Assembly (NCBI GenBank): GCA_965249175.1
Contig: OZ252227.1
Location: 4,030,001 to 4,094,000 of the forward strand
Direction of reading: 5' to 3'
DNA from: CAZYFH01 sp965249175
Lineage (GTDB): Bacteria > Acidobacteriota > Vicinamibacteria > Vicinamibacterales > UBA8438
DNA length: 64,000 bases
Each line of letters begins with the position of its first letter. Position 1 is the first letter of the stretch. Of the stretch, positions 53,841 to 62,622 are shown in pieces. The position numbers and the translations under genes are program-made. The notes below the pieces were generated by a model that saw only the letters and a list, made by a program, of their open reading frames with translations, searched no databases and was not told the DNA's origin.

Positions 53841-56183
53841 TCACGGACCGGTGACCGCCGCTGGCTGCAGCGTCAGACGATGGGCCGCCCGTTCTTCGAC
53901 CGCGCCGCGCGTGTAGAGCAGCGGGAAGTACTCGCCGTTGCCCAGGTTGTCGACGAGGTTGCCGTAGTACGGGCTTCCGGGCTGCGCCGACTGACCGGGA
54001 GCGTTGCTCGCAACCGAGCGGTCAAGGTCGGCGAGGTCGATGATCCTCCGGAAGTTGGCACCGGTGGCGTTTACCGCGCCAAAGCCGCCCGGTCGCTCGA
54101 CGGTCGGCAGATCGAACGCCGACGCAATCATGTGCGGAAGCTTGCTGGCGTGGACCCTCCCGTGCCGCCAGGTGGTCCGGTCGGGACCGAGCTCGCGGGT
54201 CAGCCGCTCCAATGCCGCCTTCAATCCTTGTTCAACCAGGACCTGACCGGCGGCGACCGGCGGGTCGGAGTCCTCGACGAGCTCGTCGACTTCGTCGCTC
54301 CAACGAACATAGAGCGCCGCGGCGGTGCTCTCCTTCGAGAGCGTGCCGTCCCACTGCGCGATGACGCTCCGCGCCCACTCGACGTCGAGATCGTCGGAGG
54401 TCCATCCCTGGAACGCGGGGATATTCTGCTCCGCTGTGAGTGAGTACGTGTCGTGTTGGATCCGCTTGTGATCGTCGACGGACAGTGGCTCGTTCGACCC
54501 AAGGATCTGATGAAGGCGCGCGATCCGCGACGTCTCCACCCCCTTCGACGAGTGGTAGAACACCGGTCGGCCTTCGTAACCGGGCGGATGGACGTTGTTG
54601 TTGGCGGTCGTGATGTATCCACGCTCCGGATTCAACTCGCGTGGGAGATCGGTCCGGAAGCCGCGCCACTCGTACTCGCCGGTGCCGGGGACCGGCAGCC
54701 GCCCGTTCCAGCCGTCGCGGTCCGGTGTGAGTCCGGTTACCTGGAGCGCGATGTTGCCGTCGACGTCCCCGCAGATGAGGCTGTGCGTCGGTATCAACCA
54801 GTGCATCGCCCGGTCGAAGAAGTCGGCGCAACTCTCGGCCTGGGCGAGTTGGAAGCTCCCTTTGTAGGCCGCCGTCCCCGGCTCTTGCACGACCGACCGG
54901 ACGGCGTAGGCGCGACGGTTCTCCAGGTCCTCGTAGAAGACCGGCCCATGACGGCTGAACTTCAGCACGATCGGCTCCGGTTCCTGGCCCTTGACTGGGA
55001 TCTCCTCCTCGATGACACGTAGCGGCTCCCAGCCGTCCTGCCATCGCACCAGATTCGGATCGTCGGGGTGCATCTCCTCGACGTAGACGTCGACCATGTC
55101 GGTGCCGGCGAACGTGAACCCCCACGCCATCCGCTCGTTGTTTCCGGCGTCGACGCCGGCGAACGGCGGCTCGCCGCCGCCGATGACGTTCCAGCCGGGG
55201 GCGACCAGATGGGCGAAGTATCGGAGCGCCGGCATCTCAATGCGCCGGTGGGGATCGTTGGCGAGGATCGGCACGCCGGTCGGCGAGCGCTCGCCGCTCG
55301 TGACCCAGTTGTTGCTCCCCTCGGTCGGAACCGGACCGGACGAGACACGCGTCGTCCGCACGCCCGGCACCAGCGCGCGATACGGCTCGACGACCTCCAG
55401 AGCCGGCAGCCGCCCGGCGACGAATGGATCGTTGTCGCCCGCCCGCATCGCGTCGAGGAGGTGCTGCGTGATGATGTCGACGTCAAGTCCGTCGGGGACC
55501 TCCAGGTCATCCCAGGGGTCTGGGGCGAAGCGTCGATTGGCCTCCTCAACCCCGTACCGCGCGACATCCATCGCCAACTGGATCTCGTTGATCGCATGGC
55601 CCCGCACGCTCGGGACCGCGAGCGCAGCCCAGCGCAGGACGACCGTCTCGGCGGTCCATGGCTCCGGCACGACGCCGGTCAGCTGGAACTCCACCGGAAG
55701 GTTGTTCCGGGTCTGATCAATGAACGCGTTCACCCCGTTGGCGTGCGCGCTGAAGAGACGCTCGGCGTCCGGGTGATAGCTCGTCCACTCCGTCTCGTCC
55801 CACGGCCCACGGAACATCATCAGCCGCGTGCGGCGGTCGTACACGAGCGCTTCCGGCCCGAAAATCTCGGCGAGCCGACCCGCGTGCCACCGGCGCCACA
55901 TCTCCATCTGCCAGAGCCGGTCCTGCGCCATCACATAGCCCTGCGCGAAGAAGAGATCGTCGTCGTTCTCGGCGTAGATGTGCGGGACCCCCCACTCGTC
56001 CCTGATCACCTCGACCGGCTCCCGCAGCCCCGGAATCTCGAGCTCCCCCTCGATCTGAGCGAGGGACCGGCTGGCGAGCCCCTCGAGCGATGGCGGCGGA
56101 GCAGGCGCACTATCGCAGCCGGCGACGGCGACTCCTACACTGACTGCCACGATCCAGGCAGGACTGCTTCTGAAGACAAACAT
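53841..56183 (-). CDS. Penicillin acylase-family lipoprotein (Ntn hydrolase)
   Basis: 780 residues. The lipoprotein signal is WIVAVSVGVAVAGC. The alpha-chain region includes VIRDEWGVPHIYAENDDDLFFAQGY; autoprocessing would occur before Ser290 in PTEGSNNWVTSG, the N-terminal nucleophile of the beta chain. GNNERMAWGFTFAGTDMVD and TANNNVHPPGY are typical beta-chain blocks. Such enzymes cleave amide-linked acyl groups, including beta-lactam side chains, acyl-homoserine lactones or N-acyl amino acids. It is anchored outside the inner membrane or in the outer membrane. Monocistronic by spacing. Confidence 0.88.
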   Translation of the reverse strand: MFVFRSSPAWIVAVSVGVAVAGCDSAPAPPPSLEGLASRSLAQIEGELEIPGLREPVEVIRDEWGVPHIYAENDDDLFFAQGYVMAQDRLWQMEMWRRWHAGRLAEIFGPEALVYDRRTRLMMFRGPWDETEWTSYHPDAERLFSAHANGVNAFIDQTRNNLPVEFQLTGVVPEPWTAETVVLRWAALAVPSVRGHAINEIQLAMDVARYGVEEANRRFAPDPWDDLEVPDGLDVDIITQHLLDAMRAGDNDPFVAGRLPALEVVEPYRALVPGVRTTRVSSGPVPTEGSNNWVTSGERSPTGVPILANDPHRRIEMPALRYFAHLVAPGWNVIGGGEPPFAGVDAGNNERMAWGFTFAGTDMVDVYVEEMHPDDPNLVRWQDGWEPLRVIEEEIPVKGQEPEPIVLKFSRHGPVFYEDLENRRAYAVRSVVQEPGTAAYKGSFQLAQAESCADFFDRAMHWLIPTHSLICGDVDGNIALQVTGLTPDRDGWNGRLPVPGTGEYEWRGFRTDLPRELNPERGYITTANNNVHPPGYEGRPVFYHSSKGVETSRIARLHQILGSNEPLSVDDHKRIQHDTYSLTAEQNIPAFQGWTSDDLDVEWARSVIAQWDGTLSKESTAAALYVRWSDEVDELVEDSDPPVAAGQVLVEQGLKAALERLTRELGPDRTTWRHGRVHASKLPHMIASAFDLPTVERPGGFGAVNATGANFRRIIDLADLDRSVASNAPGQSAQPGSPYYGNLVDNLGNGEYFPLLYTRGAVEERAAHRLTLQPAAVTGP

Positions 56184-56258
56184 GAGGCCTCCCGACCCTG
56201 GCAGCCTACCTCAAAGACGCCAGCTTGGAGGTCTTGTGCGAGTGGCAGTCACATCCTG

Positions 56259-56711
56259 TTACCGGCCGCTGTTGCCCTCGTACTGTTCGTCGGTGACGGC
56301 CTCAAGCCACTCGAACGCGGCACCGTCGTCTCGTGCAAAGGTCACGGACACTTGCATCAAGTCCTGGTCCGGCACGGCACCGTGCCAATGCGCGAGACCC
56401 CCGGTCAGATGGGTGCTGTCGTGCAGGTCAACCTCCTGCATTCGGCCTCCCTCCGTCTGGTAGCGCATCCGGCCTTCCTGAACGAAGAGGAGCTGATCTT
56501 GGCCGTGAATGTGCCAGTGGGACCGGGCGCCCGCGTCGAAGCCTCGACGCGAGAGCCTCACTCCCTCGTTGTCCACCCTAAACGAGTTGCCGGTGAAGGT
56601 GGTCTGGCCGTGCGCCACCGTCGCCGCTACGTCGCCTAGCCACGCTGAGGAAGCCGCCAGCGTCAACACCACCCCAAGGAAAGCCGCTGCAATATGTACC
56701 CGCGCGTTCAT
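56259..56711 (-). CDS. Exported cupin-domain protein
   Basis: 150 residues. Signal sequence VHIAAAFLGVVLTLAASSAW. The small beta-barrel has cupin motif 1 GARSHWHIHGQDQLLFVQEG (two His and Gln/Glu metal ligands) and motif 2 HLTGGLAHWHGAVPD. Single-domain cupins of this sort are often linked to carboxymuconolactone decarboxylase-like proteins or act as small-molecule isomerases or binding proteins. Export is unusual but occurs in Acidobacteria. No operon partner; the penicillin acylase gene starts 75 nt downstream on the same strand. Confidence 0.8.
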   Translation of the reverse strand: MNARVHIAAAFLGVVLTLAASSAWLGDVAATVAHGQTTFTGNSFRVDNEGVRLSRRGFDAGARSHWHIHGQDQLLFVQEGRMRYQTEGGRMQEVDLHDSTHLTGGLAHWHGAVPDQDLMQVSVTFARDDGAAFEWLEAVTDEQYEGNSGR

Positions 56712-56925
56712 CTTGAACCCTCCCTGAACTCGCGCCCCGTTTCGGCGCGGTCGAACGCCCCGCCTCTGATCTCACACCACGTTGTAGCCGAGCGCCCGCA
56801 GTCGATTGAGCATGACGGGAGCCTGGGCACGAGAGTCCAGACCGGACCGAGGGACCGAGCAATATCGGCACGACCGCCTCGCGTCAGCTGCCGGGGCGTT
56901 GTGACTCGTTCCGCGGGAACCCGTT

Positions 56926-58533
56926 CTACTTGACCGCGGCGACGTCGCGCAGGCGCTCCTGTACCGTCCCGGGGATACCCAACGCGGCATTTGCGCCCAG
57001 GCCCTTGATGAACTCTGCAGTTTCCGGGAAGGCGACGAAGTGGAATGATTGTTTCGCGCCCTCGGCAAGGCGGTACGGCGTGCGACCGCGGAAGTCACGC
57101 GCGTTGATGTCGGCCCCTTGCTGCACGAGCAACTCGATGAGCTCGTTGGCACCAAGGTACGCGGCACCGTGAATCGCCCTGAAGTCGGCCTCATTCGTGG
57201 CGTTGATATCAGCGCCCGCGTCGAGTAACACGCGAACAAACTGCTCGGCTTCGAGGAGGCGGGCGCCCCGCGCAGCCGCCGAGATGCCACCGGCAGTCCC
57301 CCCGATGCGACCGAGCCCCGCGGCCACCATCAACGGTGTCGTGCCGTCCACCGTGGTTGCATGGGGGTCGGCGCGGGCGCCGAGCAGCGCCTGTATGACC
57401 AGGACATAACTGAACTCCGGCGCGTCCGCCCCCTCGGCTGCAGCCCGCTGACGGCTTCTTCCGGCGGCCGCCGACGCTACCCACAAGGGAGTGGCGCCGC
57501 GGAGGTCGCCTGTGCCGTTGGCGAATGGCTCGAAGGCGCCCTTGGTCGGATAGCCAAGATAGGAGGTGAACATCGCCGTGTTGGTGATGCGGCTGTTTGC
57601 GTGAGCGCCGTGCTCGAGCAGCGCGTTGACAAGGGGGAGGCGCTGTCCTGGGTCGAGACCACGTTCCCGGTATTGTCCGAAATAGCTGGCCCTCCCATGA
57701 CGCCGGTACCATCCCCTCAACCACGTGCCGACGTTGCCCGCTGCCGCATGCAGGGCCGGCACCCCTCCCATCGAGCCGTTCGGGTCGGCGCCTTGTTCCA
57801 AGAAGAACAATGCGACTTGATCTTGACCATTCACGATGGCAAACGGGAGCGCGTGGGTCCCATCTGCGCTGACCTCATTTACGTCGACGCCAGAGGCAAG
57901 CAGCGTCTTGATGGCATCGAGATCCCCGTTCCGAACCGCATACATCAACGGCGTGAACCCCTTCGCCGTGGTGACGCTGGGGTTGGCGCCCGCGTCGAGG
58001 AGCTGGTCAACAACGTCTGGATGACGCTCGGACACGGCCCACATCAGTGCAGTGCTCCGCGTGATGGTCGTCGCCGCATTGGTGTTCGCGCCGGCAGTCA
58101 GCAGAGCCTGGACCACATCGATGCTACCGGTCCGCGCGGCGGTCATCAGTGGCGTGAGGCCGCTCGTCTGTGCGGCGTTCGCGTCCGCGCCCACGGCAAG
58201 CAGTCTCTCGACCATCGCGAGACTCGCATTCTCGCCCGCCCGCTCGAGCGGGGTCACGCCGTGATCATCGGCGGCGTTGACGTCGGCGCCGGCTCGCAGG
58301 ACGAGGTCCACCATCTCCAGGTCGTCCCTGTGGGCCGCTAAGAGGAGAGCCGTCGCACCGTCCGCGCGGCGGGCGTTGACGTCGACGCCGTCGGCCAGCA
58401 GCAATCGGACCGCCGTCGCGTCTTGATTCGCGGCGGCGCTGACGAGGCGTCGATCCTGACCGGCGGCCGTCGTGACGCTGGCTAGCAGGAGCAGGGTGCT
58501 GAGGCGAACGAGAAGGCCGACCCTGGGGCTCAT
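56926..58533 (-). CDS. Exported ankyrin-repeat protein
   Basis: 535 residues. Signal peptide VRLSTLLLLASVTTAAGQ. About ten ankyrin repeats are visible: seven consecutive from ~28 (RADGATALLLAAHRDDLEMV, DHGVTPLERAGENASLAMVE, TSGLTPLMTAARTGSIDVVQ and so on to ~265), an interrupted middle region, then three more (VDGTTPLMVAAGLGRIGG, NEADFRAIHGAAYLGANELI, FRGRTPYRLAEGAK). Ankyrin stacks are protein-binding scaffolds. An exported one could act in the periplasm or on partners outside the cell, including eukaryotic cells if the organism is host-associated. Confidence 0.88.
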   Translation of the reverse strand: MSPRVGLLVRLSTLLLLASVTTAAGQDRRLVSAAANQDATAVRLLLADGVDVNARRADGATALLLAAHRDDLEMVDLVLRAGADVNAADDHGVTPLERAGENASLAMVERLLAVGADANAAQTSGLTPLMTAARTGSIDVVQALLTAGANTNAATTITRSTALMWAVSERHPDVVDQLLDAGANPSVTTAKGFTPLMYAVRNGDLDAIKTLLASGVDVNEVSADGTHALPFAIVNGQDQVALFFLEQGADPNGSMGGVPALHAAAGNVGTWLRGWYRRHGRASYFGQYRERGLDPGQRLPLVNALLEHGAHANSRITNTAMFTSYLGYPTKGAFEPFANGTGDLRGATPLWVASAAAGRSRQRAAAEGADAPEFSYVLVIQALLGARADPHATTVDGTTPLMVAAGLGRIGGTAGGISAAARGARLLEAEQFVRVLLDAGADINATNEADFRAIHGAAYLGANELIELLVQQGADINARDFRGRTPYRLAEGAKQSFHFVAFPETAEFIKGLGANAALGIPGTVQERLRDVAAVK

Positions 58534-58752
58534 GGTTCTGTTCCTTCCTGTTCAGGGGTCTCGACCGTCCCACTATAAGGGACCGACCGCCGGCCGGTCT
58601 ACCAACGCTGGTCTCGCAACTCCCCGACACCAACCAGCGGCTCGCTTGGTTCCCGCGGCACTGATGAAAGCAGACGCGTCGAGCTGGATGTATTGGCAGC
58701 CGAGGCGCACGAGCTCCTCGACGTCCTCCCGAAGGAGTTCCGTCGCAACGCG

Positions 58753-59436
58753 TCAGCGGTTGACCGGGGCGACGACGACCGGCTCACGAAAGCTGAGAAC
58801 GACGTAGGCCACGCTCGCAACCGGGCGGCCTCGCTGCATGGCCGGCTGAAACCGCCAGCGACGAGCCGTGTCCACGGCTGCAGTGTCGAACCCTGAACCG
58901 GAGCTGGCCACACGCGTCGCACCGACGACCGCGCCATGGCGATCCACGGCTACCTCGATCACGACCCCGCCGCTCCCGACGCCTCCGGGCGGATACGGGG
59001 GCGCCACCGTCGAGATGGGGATGGGAACTTGAACCGACGCACGCGGGCGGGGAACCCTGAGGGACTGACCGACGGATGGCCGGCCGTACGCCGTGGCAGG
59101 GCGAAACAGGGCAGCCACGAGAACGTCAGATTCGACCGGCTCACCGTTGGATCGCGCTGGTCCAAACCTCCATTCCCGGATGGCCCGCCGCAGTCCTTCG
59201 CTGAACGAAGACGCCTCGCGTAGCGGCTCGATAGTGCTCACGTCGCCTGTCGCATCGATTGACACGCGGAGCCATTCTTGTCCCCACCCGACGATGTGTG
59301 GAGAGGGTGGTACAGGCGGTGCGCCGGACCTCAACCGGGCAGGCTCGAACGCCACTTGCGCCAGCGGTCCGAGAGCCAGGCAAACGACGAGACTGGCCGT
59401 GCAGGCCAACGGGCGACACCATGACGACGGGCTCAC
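58753..59436 (-). CDS. Exported protein with TonB C-terminal-like domain
   Basis: 227 residues. Signal peptide LACTASLVVCLALGPLAQ. The C-terminal domain TVAPPYPPGGVGSGGVVIEV, HGAVVGATRVASSGSGFDTA, AVDTARRWRFQPAM, GRPVASVAYVVLSF has the TonB_C pattern. The N-terminal half has a similar, shorter block (VSTIEPLREASSFSEGLRRAIREWRFGPA), so it may hold two TonB_C-like modules. Without an N-terminal anchor or Pro-rich spacer it is not a canonical TonB; such soluble forms are common in Acidobacteria and of unknown role. Confidence 0.7.
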   Translation of the reverse strand: MSPSSWCRPLACTASLVVCLALGPLAQVAFEPARLRSGAPPVPPSPHIVGWGQEWLRVSIDATGDVSTIEPLREASSFSEGLRRAIREWRFGPARSNGEPVESDVLVAALFRPATAYGRPSVGQSLRVPRPRASVQVPIPISTVAPPYPPGGVGSGGVVIEVAVDRHGAVVGATRVASSGSGFDTAAVDTARRWRFQPAMQRGRPVASVAYVVLSFREPVVVAPVNR

Positions 59437-59598
59437 GATAGGATGCCCCCCTTGCCAATAAGGGTGTTCAGGGCACAGTGCACGAGGCGGGAGCCGACGG
59501 TGAGGGCCATCAGCCTGTCTTCTCGGGTGTGCCGACTCCGAAGCAGGCTATTCTACGGACTCTCTTTTCCACTGCTCAACACTGGGAGTGGGCACGCG

Positions 59599-60504
59599 TC
59601 ACGGGTCACATGCGCATCGCGCTGGTTCTGGCGCGGACGGGGGCCGATCCTCGACCTGCACCCGAAACCGCCGAAAGCGAGTGTAGGTCGCCGTGCCGTC
59701 GATGCGGGAGCCCCGCCGGCGATTCCCGAGGAGCTCCCGCATCTCGACCGGCACAACGTGGCCCATCGTCCCGTCCACTTCGTATCTCACGACGGTGAGC
59801 GCGTTGACCTCGAAGGCGAGTTCGGTGATCAGCACGCGACCAGTCGCGGGTTCAATCCAGTAGCGCCCATGCGCGGGCAAGTTCCTGCCGTCCCCTCCGC
59901 CGACCACCGTGGTCGGTCCCGTTTCCTCGTACTCGATGACCCACACGTCGGCCGCCCCGTCGGGGAGGTCGAGTCCGAGAGGCGGCGAGGTGTCCGATAC
60001 GCGCTCGAACTCGAACCGGGGCCTGTAGTCCTGGCGGAGGAAGAGCAGCGCGAGGGTCGGCGTGTTGATGTTGCGTGCGACGGCGCCGACGTTGTAACGG
60101 GCGCTGTCGTCCAGAATCCCCTGGATCTGTCGCTGCGCCGATGCCGACGCGTCGAGAAACAGCTGCGTCGGCCGCTCCTCGCGGTCACGTACGGGCTGGC
60201 CGTCCACCTCGAACACGTCACGAAATCCGTAGTACCGATCTGAGCCGTTGGGCCGAACGAGGAGGTAGTCCGATCGGAGCGTGACCCGCTCGGCACGGAG
60301 GTTTCTGGCCCCGAACCCACTCGTCGCCCTCGTACGCTGCTCATACCGTTCTTCCGCCACCATGCCGGACAGCTGCTCGTAGAGCCCGTCGACGTAGGCG
60401 GTGGCCCGACCGAGCACGACCTCGAGCGACGCCTCCTGTGCCCCGCCGGGAAACGGCGCCAGCACGAGCGCGAGCCCCACGAGCAACGGGTCACGGACGT
60501 TCAA
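59599..60504 (-). CDS. Exported protein of unknown function
   Basis: 301 residues. Signal peptide PLLVGLALVLAPFPGGAQE. The mature N-terminus VVLGRATAYVDGLYEQLSGM, VAEERYEQRTRA is a helical start seen in many Acidobacteria exported proteins, followed by a beta-rich domain (LRSDYLLVRPNGSDRYYGFR, DVFEVDGQPVRDREERPTQL, YWIEPATGRVLITELAFEVN) that resembles LolA/outer-membrane-lipoprotein-sorting folds. No catalytic residues recognised. The start ATG 60504 is 73 nt after the CoA-ligase alpha-subunit stop; same strand but probably separate. Confidence 0.7.
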   Translation of the reverse strand: MNVRDPLLVGLALVLAPFPGGAQEASLEVVLGRATAYVDGLYEQLSGMVAEERYEQRTRATSGFGARNLRAERVTLRSDYLLVRPNGSDRYYGFRDVFEVDGQPVRDREERPTQLFLDASASAQRQIQGILDDSARYNVGAVARNINTPTLALLFLRQDYRPRFEFERVSDTSPPLGLDLPDGAADVWVIEYEETGPTTVVGGGDGRNLPAHGRYWIEPATGRVLITELAFEVNALTVVRYEVDGTMGHVVPVEMRELLGNRRRGSRIDGTATYTRFRRFRVQVEDRPPSAPEPARCACDP

Positions 60505-60577
60505 GGCTATGGGTGCTTCAAGAAGTCACGGAGCGGCTATGTCGTCCGGTCGGCGCGCCGTGGCATCGGGACCGACG

Positions 60578-61450
60578 TCAGCCGGCCATCAGCTCGGTCA
60601 GCGCGGCGCCTACGTCGGAGGGCGTGTCGAGCACGCGCACGCCGGCCTGCTCGAGCGCGCTGCACTTCGACGCGTAGGTGCCGCGGTCGCCCATCACGAT
60701 CGCGCCGGCGTGCCCCATCTTCTTCCCCGGCGGCGAGGCGCGGCCGGCCACGAACGCCACCACGGCCTTCGACATGCCGGCGGCGTACTCCGCGGCGTCC
60801 TCCTCCATCGCGCCGCCGATCTCGCCGACCATCACCACAGCGTCCGTCCCGTCGTCGGCGTCGAGCTGCTCGAGCGCGTCGCGCGTGGTGGTGCCGAGCA
60901 CCGGATCGCCGCCGATGCCGATGAAGGCCGACTCGCCGAAGCCCGCCTGCACCAGGTTCAGACAGATCAGCGTGCCGAGGCTGCCGCTGCGCGAGATGAC
61001 GCCGACCCGACCCGGGCGGAAGATGTCCTTCTCGAAGGCGGGCATGAAGCCCACCATGCACTCGCCGGTGGTCACCGCACCGGCGGTATTGGGGCCGAGC
61101 ACCGCGGCGCCGACCTCGCGCGCGCACGCGAGCACGTACATGACGTCCTGCACCGGGATGTGCTCGGTGAGGATCACGAGCTTGCGCGCACCCGCCTCGA
61201 TCGCGTCGAGCGCGGCCGCCTTGACCCCGAGCGGTGGGATGAACAGCACCGACACGTCGAAGCCGACCTCGTCCATGGCGGCCCGCGCGCTCTCGAACAC
61301 CGGCACGCCGCAGTGCGTGATGCCGGCTTTCTTGGGATTGACGCCACCGACCACGCGCGTACCGTACTCAGCCATGCGCTCGGTCCAGAACGTGCCCTGC
61401 GTGCCGGTGATGCCTTGCACCAGCAGCCGCTCGTTGCCGCGCACGATCAT
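60578..61450 (-). CDS. ADP-forming acyl-CoA ligase, alpha (SucD-like) subunit
   Basis: 290 residues. CoA-binding Rossmann domain MIVRGNERLLVQGITGTQGT, then VVGGVNPKKAG; the phospho-His is His247 in GKKMGHAGAIV, with GRVGVISRSGSLGT before it. The loop that holds the carboxylate, GPNCPG in succinyl-CoA synthetase, is GPNTAGAV here, which suggests a substrate other than succinate. Start overlaps the beta-subunit stop by 4 nt (61447-61450). It would release acid plus ATP from acyl-CoA, or run in reverse. Third gene of the aldehyde dehydrogenase operon. Confidence 0.85.
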   Translation of the reverse strand: MIVRGNERLLVQGITGTQGTFWTERMAEYGTRVVGGVNPKKAGITHCGVPVFESARAAMDEVGFDVSVLFIPPLGVKAAALDAIEAGARKLVILTEHIPVQDVMYVLACAREVGAAVLGPNTAGAVTTGECMVGFMPAFEKDIFRPGRVGVISRSGSLGTLICLNLVQAGFGESAFIGIGGDPVLGTTTRDALEQLDADDGTDAVVMVGEIGGAMEEDAAEYAAGMSKAVVAFVAGRASPPGKKMGHAGAIVMGDRGTYASKCSALEQAGVRVLDTPSDVGAALTELMAG

Positions 61451-62592
61451 CGCCGCCCCTCCGCGTCGCCGCGCGCGGCCGCGACCGCCGCAACGATAGC
61501 CTCGTCCATGGTCGGGTACGGGTCGAGGCCCAGGCGATCCTTCAGGATCGCGATGGCGTCGGACGCGCCGGTGCCGTGGATGCTGAAGAACACCGGCAGG
61601 TCGGGCGCGAGCGCCGCCCACGCCGCGGTGACCCCGTCGACCATCACGTCGGTGCGGGCGAAGGCCCCACAGAAGTTCACCACCAGCGTCTTCACGCGGG
61701 GATTGTCGAGTACGAGCTCGATCGCCGGCGTGGCCTTGGTGTAGGCCTCGCCGCCGATCTCGAGGAAGTTGGCCGGCCGCCCGCCGTGCTGTGCGATCAC
61801 GTCCATGGTGGCCATGGTGAGCCCGGCGCCGTTCGCGAGCAGCCCGATGTCACCGTCGAGCTCGATGTACTTGAGCCCGAGCGCCTGGCCGCGATGCTCT
61901 AGCGCAGTGAGCCGGTCCGGCGTGCCGCGCTCGGCGAGCAGCGCCTGACGCACGAGGCCCGAATCGTCTACGACGAGCTTGCAATCGAGCGCGATCACCG
62001 CGCCGTCCTCGCGCACCGCCAGCGGATTGATCTCCACCAGCTCCGCGTCGTGCGCGCGATACACGCGGTAGAGCTTGACCAGGGCGTCCGCGACCGCTGC
62101 CTCGGCATGGCCGAGCCCGAGTCCGGCGACCATCTCGGCCGCGTCCGGCGGCTCGAACGTGCCGCGCACGTCCACGTTGCGGCGGCGCAGGCGCTCGGGC
62201 TGGCTGGCCGCGATCTCCTCCACGTCCATCCCGCCGGCGGGTGAGAAGATCACCTGCGGTGACTTGGCCGCGGGATCGGTGAGCACCGCCGCGTAGACCT
62301 CAACGGTGAACGGCGTGCACTGCTCGACAAGGAGCCGCTCGACCGGGTGGCCGCCGATCTCCAGGGCCAGCATCGCCTCGGTCTCCGCGCGCGCCGCCGC
62401 CGGATCGTCCGCCCGCCGGATACCGCCGGCCAAGCCGCGCTTGCCCGCGGGCACTTGCGCTTTCACCACGACCTCACCGAGCTCGGTCGCGATTCGCTCG
62501 GCCTCCTCGGGGCTCGTCGCGAGCCGCCCGACGGGCGTGGCAATGCCCGCCGCCGCGAGCAACGGCTTGGCCGCGTGCTCCTCGAGGTTCAT
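61447..62592 (-). CDS. ADP-forming acyl-CoA ligase, beta (SucC-like) subunit
   Basis: 381 residues. ATP-grasp N-terminal half (MNLEEHAAKPLLAAAGIATP, VVVKAQVPAGKRGLAGGI, VERLLVEQ, AELVEINPLAVREDGAVIAL with the Mg-binding Glu/Asn) and the C-terminal CoA-ligase half (NGAGLTMATMDVIAQHGGRP, NFLEIGGEAYTKATPAIELV, VNFCGAFARTDVM). The order and lengths match SucC or malate-CoA ligase. Partner of the alpha subunit encoded by the overlapping gene. The coenzyme A thioester made by the aldehyde dehydrogenase upstream is the expected substrate. Confidence 0.87.
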   Translation of the reverse strand: MNLEEHAAKPLLAAAGIATPVGRLATSPEEAERIATELGEVVVKAQVPAGKRGLAGGIRRADDPAAARAETEAMLALEIGGHPVERLLVEQCTPFTVEVYAAVLTDPAAKSPQVIFSPAGGMDVEEIAASQPERLRRRNVDVRGTFEPPDAAEMVAGLGLGHAEAAVADALVKLYRVYRAHDAELVEINPLAVREDGAVIALDCKLVVDDSGLVRQALLAERGTPDRLTALEHRGQALGLKYIELDGDIGLLANGAGLTMATMDVIAQHGGRPANFLEIGGEAYTKATPAIELVLDNPRVKTLVVNFCGAFARTDVMVDGVTAAWAALAPDLPVFFSIHGTGASDAIAILKDRLGLDPYPTMDEAIVAAVAAARGDAEGRR

Positions 62593-62622
62593 CGCCGCGT
62601 CACGCGCTGCCGGTCAGGGTCC